Assembly: GCA_907163375.1 (NCBI GenBank)
Contig: CAJQUW010006842.1
Span: forward strand, 5,001 to 69,000
Source of the DNA: Prostheceraeus crozeri
Taxonomy: Eukaryota > Platyhelminthes > Polycladida > Euryleptidae
Length of the DNA: 64,000 nt
Direction: 5' to 3'
The notes under the pieces are model-generated. The model was not told where the DNA came from. It worked only from the letters and a program-made list of their open reading frames with translations, and made no database searches. The position numbers and the translations under genes were made by a program. Positions 58,102-64,000 of the stretch are shown here, piece by piece. Numbering within the stretch: position 1 is the stretch's first letter; each line of letters starts with the position of its first letter.

Positions 58102-58268
58102 GATTTCAGGATGGAAACGGCTGATGAGGAGGAATCGGCAAGCAAATATCCCACGTCTTCTACTCCCAATCGCAATCCTCTTGCAAGCATTTCATCCAAC
58201 ACTGATGATCTTTTGGTTTCAAAAAGCAAAGAATGTCTCCTCAAGAGGATAATGTTGAAATTGGAGCG
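58102..58268 (+). CDS. Duplicate of the 167-base exon, unit 2
   Basis: It keeps splice borders and an open frame: DFRMETADEEESASKYPTSS and later SKSKECLLKRIML. Two changes from unit 1 alter residues. The possible downstream exon present in unit 1 is missing here because of the deletion, so a transcript from unit 2 alone would need another 3' end. Confidence 0.4.
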
Positions 58269-58889
58269 GTGAGTTCGATGAGCTGTTCAACAATGTAGGT
58301 TAGGTATACCGTAAAATGGATACCGTGCTTGAAACAACTGTCTAAAGTTCTGAGTGCGCTTGAACACTTTTGTCGAATCAGTATAATGATCAAATATCAA
58401 AAATTAATTTCATGAGATCAATTTAATCTTTCTATAATGCCTCACAATGAATGTTCTCATTTAATCGATCTATTGGGCTACATGCGGATACCGGTAATTA
58501 CAGTTTACTGAATAACATAAAAAATGATTATAAGCCTTACTCATACATTAATTATATCTAAAGTCATCTTAGATGATACCATGGTAGAGTACTATTACAC
58601 CGTACGATGTTTATGCGTGGACAATGAATATTTTGACTATGAAAATTGATTCTACTGATCAAGAGCTCTGATGTAATCCAATGAGTTGAGAAACTCCCAA
58701 AGCATTTGACATTAAGCACTTATTCCACTGCAATCCTCTTGATGTGTTCATCAAATAAATATAGGTGAAAATACACCGTTCATTAACATTAAGTTGATGA
58801 TTTCCATACATACAAAATACCAAAAAACATATTGACGAGATACACAGAGCATGATTGATATTGCAGATTGACAACAAAGGCCTGTCGCA

Positions 58890-59112
58890 GCACATTGAAT
58901 ATCTTAAGAGAATGACAAGTATTAAGTCAATAAAGGACACCAACATCCTTGAGTCCCCGACCGCAGTCGCCTGACCCAGGCATCGAACCGAAGTCCGCGG
59001 TGGAGATGAGCTTGCACCTTCTTCACTAGGCCACGCTGACGGTGCAAAAGTAATGTGAGTGAAGGCAGAAGTCATCTCCAACTGATATCGACAGCTAATT
59101 GACCTATGATTA
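58890..59112 (-). repeat. tRNA-SINE, left copy of an inverted pair
   Basis: On the minus strand GTGGCCTAGTGAAG (A box) is followed by CTTCGGTTCGATGCC (B box), about 45 bases apart. The shared 3' region includes GGTCGGGGACTCAAGGATG. It is the inverted partner of 59180-59395 at about 80 percent by eye. Confidence 0.75.
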
Positions 59113-59179
59113 TGGACATAATGCTGCCATCGAAAGACAAGCTGATATGGTGTCCTCACTACAAAATGAATGCTGGTGG

Positions 59180-59395
59180 CATTATAGGACAATGAGCTGT
59201 CGATATCACTTTGAGATTACTTCTGTCTTCACTCGCATTCCTTTTGCACCGTCCGCGTGGCCTAGTGAAGAAGTTGCGAGCTTCATCTCCTCCGGACTTC
59301 GGTTCGATTCCTAGCTCAGGCGAATGCGGTCGGGGAATCAAGGGTGTTGGTGTCGTTTGTTGACTTAACATGTTATATGTCCCTTCTATGCTAAG
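59180..59395 (+). repeat. tRNA-SINE, right copy of an inverted pair
   Basis: GTGGCCTAGTGAAG and CTTCGGTTCGATTCC are the A and B boxes of a polymerase III promoter. The body matches the left copy in inverted orientation, including the upstream AGCTGTCGATATCA. The arms with a ~70-base loop could form a long hairpin RNA. Confidence 0.75.
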
Positions 59396-59467
59396 ATAGC
59401 GAAGCTAATAAAGCATCGATTCACTATTGGTAGAATTATTCACACACTAGTCTAGGGAGAAACATCT

Positions 59468-59898
59468 TCAATGAACATTCTGTCTCTGGTCGTGATAAAT
59501 GTCGATGACTGTTCTCCTCCCCCGGACTATGAGGATCTGCTGTCCAGGGAGGAAGGCTTTCCAGCCGGGATTTCCAGCTTGTTTCCAAGAATACTGTTTT
59601 CCATCTTTATCTCCGAATTCCAACAACGGGAATTTCTGCGACAATTCATCAGTTGCTTTCTCAGTTAATTCAGCTACAATTCTTCCCTTGTAAGATCCTC
59701 TTCTTTGACCGAATCTTGTGATATTATTTCCTTTAAAGATCTCTTCCAGCTTCTTTGCAACTTCGCTGAAATTCCTCAGTCCTGGTGATAGCTCAACGTT
59801 ATGCAATTTCACGTAATTCCCATTCACGCTTTGGAATCTGTAATCCGTTTTGTTGAGATTGAACTCAGATGGCCGGTAGACGACGAACAGATTTACTC
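59468..59898 (-). CDS. Terminal coding exon of an unidentified gene
   Basis: An acceptor (GAATTTCAG on the minus strand) precedes 59898, and an open frame of about 142 codons runs to the stop at 59468. It begins VNLFVVYRPSEFNLNKTDYR, includes NFSEVAKKLEEIFKGNN and GRIVAELTEKATDELSQKF, then WKAFLPGQQILIVRG, and ends YHDQRQNVH. It is a well-mixed, soluble-looking sequence with no stop or frameshift, unlike the transposon remnants. I do not recognise the family. Upstream exons would lie at higher coordinates, but I could not find one before the neighbouring SINE. It could also be an unprocessed fragment of a longer repeat-borne gene. Confidence 0.5.
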
Positions 59899-59954
59899 CT
59901 GAAATTCAAAAACAACAAGTGTCGACTATTTCTTTTTAACAAGTAGCATGGCAT

Positions 59955-60112
59955 TGATCAATTTATCAAACGTATACAGATGTAGCGATCACAAGACATG
60001 TTTCGGCGTGTTGTGCCTCATCAGTCGTGTGTAGGTTCGAACCAGCGACGTTGGAGGTAGAGGACGAGCAGGCATACCTTCTAACCACACGGCCACGGGG
60101 CCATCTGTTGAG
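59955..60112 (-). repeat. tRNA-SINE with a hammerhead-like core string
   Basis: On the minus strand GTGGCCGTGTGGTTAGAAGG (A box) and CTGGTTCGAACC (B box) are followed by CTGATGAGGC...GCCGAAAC at 60024-60000. The core order CTGATGA / 3-bp stem / GAAA fits a hammerhead, but I could not find matching stems I and III. Confidence 0.6.
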
Positions 60113-60202
60113 CGGGTGAATAGCCTGACAAGCACTGCTTTTACGCAGGTGCGTGGAAGGCGCCGGCTCTGCTTGCTTCCAGGAAAGCACACTGGCAAGA
60201 AT

Positions 60203-60759
60203 TAGTCCGGCAACCAGAGCGAGTTTCTGCAGGGAACGAGGCCGAAAGTGAGACATTCACGGAATGATGTACACCCTATTCCCACTACGAATTCGTGCGT
60301 CTGCCGAGTGCTAGTTGGTTCCTCTTCTTGTCAGGCACGATCAAAAGGAAAACACATGTTAATCCAATGGGAGGCAGATTGCAGTTTTTGGCCAACATAT
60401 TGGTGCTTGCCGAGAGTAGGAGGCTTGTCAAATCTGAATGCATGCAGTTTCATACATAAATGTTGATAAACATGATAAGAAATGACCTGAAGACATTCCA
60501 TGTCAAAAATAACGGCTCTTGACTGAGTACTTTTTAAATGATAAGAGAAAACACAGAAAATTTCATTTTTGCCAAAAACTGCAATCTGCCTCTCACTGGA
60601 TTAACATGTGTTTTTCTTTGATCGTGTCTTGCAAGAATAGAAACTAACTAGAACTCGGCAAACGCGCGAATTCGTAGTGGGCATAGGATGTGCATCATTC
60701 TGTGAAGGTTTCATTTTCGGCCTCGTTCACTTCAGAAACTCGCTGTGGCTGCCGGACTA
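60203..60759. repeat. 557-bp foldback element with ~190-bp arms
   Basis: The left arm 60203-60393 and right arm 60570-60759 are inverted copies at about 80 percent by eye, with outer ends TAGTCCGGCA and TGCCGGACTA. Shared blocks include AACACATGTTAATCCA and GGCAGATTGCAGTTTTTG. No coding sequence. It is probably a foldback MITE. Confidence 0.75.
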
Positions 60760-62084
60760 AATGATTGATATTAATGAGTAAGACACCGACATTTTGACAA
60801 TCCATCCCCCACATAGGTCATCATGTGCATTCTCCCTACCATTTGCATGTGAAAAGAATCATGGCACTGAGACATTGCTGATGTGTATAACTGAGTCCAT
60901 AAAGTCTGTCCTGGATTGAGAGTGAATTGTCGGCGTTATCTAACTTGATTTGTCTGTGGCATTCGACAGTATACATCAGAAATCGCTTTTGGAAAAGCTG
61001 TAAAGTTCGCTGTAAATCTAACGACATCCTACTTACAGAATCGTCTTAACGGTGTGAAAGTTAACAGTAAAACATTCAGGACTTGTTTGGTATGCGCCAA
61101 GGTTCTAAAAGGAGTTCACTCATTTGAAGCGCGTTTTTTGAATGATTCGTTTTCCATGATGCAAGGATATAGTGCTAGCGTCATCACATGCGCAGAAGAT
61201 CTAGCGAATTGAGTAAAATGTAGTAGAGACGACGTCCAAGACAAATAAATTCTTGATAATCAATCTTATTGCGTGGAAGATGAGTGGAAACTGAATATCT
61301 AAAGAAACAGTGACAGGCACGCGGGAGCGATTTTTCGGTAAGGGGGGATAACATTTTAAGTGTTGCAAAGCGAATTTTTAGGTTGCTACTGGATATAACA
61401 GTTGAAGGTTGGAATAAGGGGACAATCTATTCTAGCTGCACTTTGTGATGTAGTTGTCTATCACGTATTTGACCTATATTACCGAGAAAAAGATTGAAAG
61501 ATTAAAAAAAACAGAATTTTCCTCGCTTTGATTATTCTTCAATATTTTATGTCTTCATTTCCAACAAATGTGAAATGAAATTGCAGTCATCGTCCAAATT
61601 TTGTGCACACCTACCAGCTCAGAAGATTTAAAACCAGAAATTCAGCTTTCGTCAAATCATTGTGAGTTAATTACAAAATTGGCTTACATGTCAAGACAAT
61701 GCGAATAATGCAAGCAATTTGCAAAACACTTGCTGCTCAAAAACAATTGGTGGATTTAGATTTAGGGCAGTTCATAATAATCCGAAGCGCAATATCCTCA
61801 TTCAACTGAGAGTTGAAAGAAAACCAGCAAAGATCGAAGGGGTTTTACGGTTGAAGTTGTTGGAATAAAATGTCTCTATCACTTGAAGTTCGAGGCATGA
61901 AATCTAACTCTGAAGCTTTGATGAGCACTATGAAAACATTCAGAAAACATGATGGCAAGCTATTGTGTGTTATATTGTATCAGGTTAGGAGATGTCGATT
62001 TCAGAGAATTTCTGTATTCTGCAAATGTTGCCTCGAAATATTAAGTTCTGCTATTGTTTTCCTTTTTCAAATACTGTTTATGCA
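60760..62084. other. Intergenic, nothing supported
   Basis: No domain is recognised in any frame. An open frame at 61870-62118 has no known domain. Confidence 0.4.
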
Positions 62085-62250
62085 TACAGGCTACTACTTG
62101 CTGTCAGTAGTATGTTAATCATCGCACCAAAATATTATTCATAGTGGTGTAAATATTGCTTCGTTGCTGCTACATGAGAGGAGAGATCTGAATTTAAAAG
62201 AAACTGAAGACATTTTAAAGTTTCCTGTTGTTTGCAATTTGGCGTGATCA
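62085..62250. repeat. Diverged third copy of part of repeat R
   Basis: The blocks CAGGCTACTACTTGCTGTCAG, then TTATTCATAG, then GTAAATATTGCTTC match 21549-21640 in order and spacing with many changes. Only the middle of R is recognisable here. Confidence 0.5.
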
Positions 62251-63028
62251 GACACAAGGAATGAGCTATGTAAGCTTCGGTCTCAAAAAAATTCATTTTT
62301 TGTCTGTTTTATCTCTAGGATCCCGCTAGAAGATTGCACTTGGTGGGTTTGAATTCGATTATCACCTAAAAACTTCTCCAATGAAACTGTTCGCAGTCTC
62401 TGCACACACTTAGTCCACGTTGTCGAGAAATGTCAATTTTCAAAAAGTTCATCGAGCTTTTTTCGAGAAAATTCAAATTTTAGATTTTATGAGTACTATG
62501 AAAAAGGGCATTTTTAATTTTTTTCATAAAAAAGTCTTCAAAGAAGCACATTTGAGAAATATCAATCTTGCAAATTTTCATCGAGCTATACCCAAGAAAA
62601 TTCAAATTTTAGAATTTCCCTTACACGAGAAATTCTATTAATTATCGAATTTCTAACCAAGAATATTTTCTAAGCATCTTATTTCTCTGGTTGGAGATGA
62701 TTGTAATTGTCATTGACTTCTTGATAATTCTAGCTACTGGTTTGATTATTTTATGATTTTTTAAAGCAAGTTAAAAATGCATTGTATATGCATATGGCGA
62801 GGCACGGACTCACAGATGATTGGATTGATTTCTCTACTGTTCAGTTTCTTTTATGCCTTATATTGTGTGCATACAACAATTCAGTAATGAAACATTATCT
62901 TCTTTGCGCGTAAAGATCTAAAGTTACAACATCCGGTACATTTCTTAGTTCCTTGAACGTTATTCATCATCATTCTGGTCATCATCATCATTTCATTTCA
63001 TTCATCAATTGACGGAGAACTATTTGTG
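62251..63028. other. Intergenic, nothing supported
   Basis: AT-rich. The open frame at 62420-62641 is rich in F, K and H and shows internal similarity (AFFEKIQILDF and AIPKKIQILEF), so it may be a short decayed tandem duplication. No gene is supported. Confidence 0.4.
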
Positions 63029-63174
63029 AACAAACATAGAGATAGAATCGGCCACCAACTAAAATAAATGTGAAACTTTAGATGACATTTGATTTTTCAG
63101 GATGCTTCGGCAACATTTGGCGAGGTTTTGGCAACATTTACTTTAGTTGGTGACCAATTCTTTCTCTATGTTTG
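63029..63174. repeat. 146-bp foldback hairpin
   Basis: CAAACATAGAGATAGAATCG on the left pairs with the right arm ending TTCTCTATGTTTG. CCACCAACTAAAATAAATG pairs with CATTTACTTTAGTTGGTGAC. The arms are about 40 bases with a ~65-base loop. Confidence 0.8.
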
Positions 63175-63762
63175 CTGACAGATGCTTTGCTGTCAATTGT
63201 AATACGTGGACCATGATATTTCTATGTTCACTAAATATGAACGTCGGGTCGGGTTTCATGAATTGTGAATCCTGAACGGGACCACAAGCCAACCCGAATA
63301 ATTCGATAGAATATAAATGATGACAAAACCTCAAAAATATAAGAAATAATTCGAAGAGATATTCAATAATAGTGTTATTCACTGATACACAGTGTTCAGG
63401 CAATCCCTTATAAACAACCGAGACCTTCTCCATGATCACCTACCTTTTTGTTTCTAATCGCATCCAAAGACTTATACTGCCACATATTATAGAAACACAC
63501 AGACTGAATTCATTCTTATTCTAAAGTGCCATGTTGTACGATTCTTCTCTGGCTTCGTCCGAACAATCACGACCTACTCACCTTGTTACTTTTTGACTTT
63601 ATCTTCTTGAACTACTTGATATTCATGTTATATTACTATTATGCCACATGTGTATGTGTGTGCATCTCCGCAATTCCCATTGTAGGTGCCAGAATTGTGC
63701 TTTGTTTCCAAGTATGCACGAGTTCATTCATTCATCTTTAATGTCCACTGTCAGACAATACT
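63175..63762. other. Intergenic or intron, nothing supported
   Basis: A minus-strand frame (63143-63439) overlaps the hairpin and has no recognisable domain. No repeat pairs were found. Confidence 0.35.
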
Positions 63763-63938
63763 TTATAGATTATAACTTGTACTCTTGCCTTGTGACTGTC
63801 CGGGTCTCTTTTTAAATGTGTTCATCATCGATTTCATGTCCAAAATTGTATAATCCTGTCCGTTTGTAGCATTATAACCACTGATGATGGATACCTCGGT
63901 ATTTGGAACCGGTATGACAATAACTGATTTCACACCAC
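63763..63938 (-). CDS. Terminal coding exon of a second unidentified gene
   Basis: The acceptor ATTGTATTTAG on the minus strand precedes 63938. The frame reads GVKSVIVIPVPNTEVSIISG, then YNATNGQDYTILDMKSMMNT and ends KSTSYNL with TAA at 63763-63765. It begins with two bases of a split codon. No frameshift or stop is present. I recognise no family. Earlier exons would lie beyond 64000. The tail is rich in K, S and Q, and NAT at YNATNG is a possible N-glycosylation site if the protein is exported. Confidence 0.45.
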
Positions 63939-64000
63939 CTAAATACAATCAGTTAATTACGTGCTAATGGAAATACTTAGCAGAACATCTCTTACTTGGA

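Larger units (their letters stand above)
57651..58872 (+). repeat. Tandem duplication, unit 2 (1.2 kb, internally deleted)
   Basis: It starts directly after unit 1 (GTAGATTGAC then TTTCTTTTTTCTAAGC). At 58660-58661 it jumps from the sequence at 55551 to that at 57441, omitting about 1.9 kb. GATC stands at both original break regions (55548-55551 and 57431-57434), suggesting microhomology. Confidence 0.85.

Noticed and set aside
63870-63900. CTGATGATGG...GGAACC string resembling a hammerhead core
   Set aside because: It is on the opposite strand of an open terminal exon, and the GAAA box is not intact.

Overview
This is animal nuclear DNA, AT-rich and dominated by transposable elements. I see no prokaryotic features: no operons, ribosome-binding sites, rRNA or CRISPR. 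Candidate exons have GT/AG splice borders. The mix of elements (Penelope-like, CR1/L2/Jockey-type LINE, Ty3/Gypsy, Tc1/mariner, pogo, piggyBac, hAT-like, tRNA-SINEs), a repeated marine-invertebrate protein family and a strong excess of the 8-mer TAGGCCTA suggest an aquatic invertebrate. An echinoderm or similar deuterostome is my guess; the sequence does not prove it.

Layout. 1-1.07 kb: 3' part of a Tc1 element. 1.14-1.31 kb: possible Crypton/DUF3504-like fragment. 5.58-9.65 kb: a long, multiply frameshifted copy of an uncharacterised family with a C-terminal XPG/FEN-like nuclease signature. 11.97-16.51 kb: a complete Ty3/Gypsy element with identical 140-bp LTRs and a 5-bp target duplication. 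16.73-17.22 kb: about 2.7 copies of a ~182-bp tandem repeat. 17.61-20.38 kb: a non-autonomous hAT-like element with an 8-bp duplication. 20.70-24.16 kb: a dispersed repeat (R) split by a 2.1-kb piggyBac element at TTAA; an uninterrupted R copy at 31.93-33.21 kb preserves the empty site. 24.76-27.23 kb: a truncated Penelope-like element with inverted pLTRs, one of them split by a Tc1 element. 28.34-30.74 kb: a second hAT-like element. 34.08-37.61 kb: a second Penelope-like element split by a 1.08-kb TA-flanked MITE. 38.17-43.32 kb (minus): a decayed LINE split by a Tc1 element. 45.34-47.61 kb (minus): a pogo/Tigger-like element. 51.10-53.04 kb: a third hAT-like element. 54.54-58.87 kb: a tandem duplication carrying small exons of a host gene, with a 1.9-kb deletion in the second unit. 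58.89-60.11 kb: an inverted SINE pair and a further SINE. 59.47-59.90 and 63.76-63.94 kb: two minus-strand terminal exons, the best candidates for real host gene sequence.

How the parts relate. No pathway or operon is encoded. The biology is in the order of insertion, which can be read from target duplications: Tc1 into Penelope, MITE into Penelope, Tc1 into LINE, piggyBac into R. Every transposase or reverse transcriptase I can read is broken, so nothing here looks autonomously active. The Gypsy copy is the youngest, since its two LTRs are identical.

The most unusual items are the XPG/FEN-like family copy, the inverted-pLTR Penelope element with a hammerhead-like core, and the hairpin-associated deletion in the tandem duplication. 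All family names rest on motif reading; no database search was possible.
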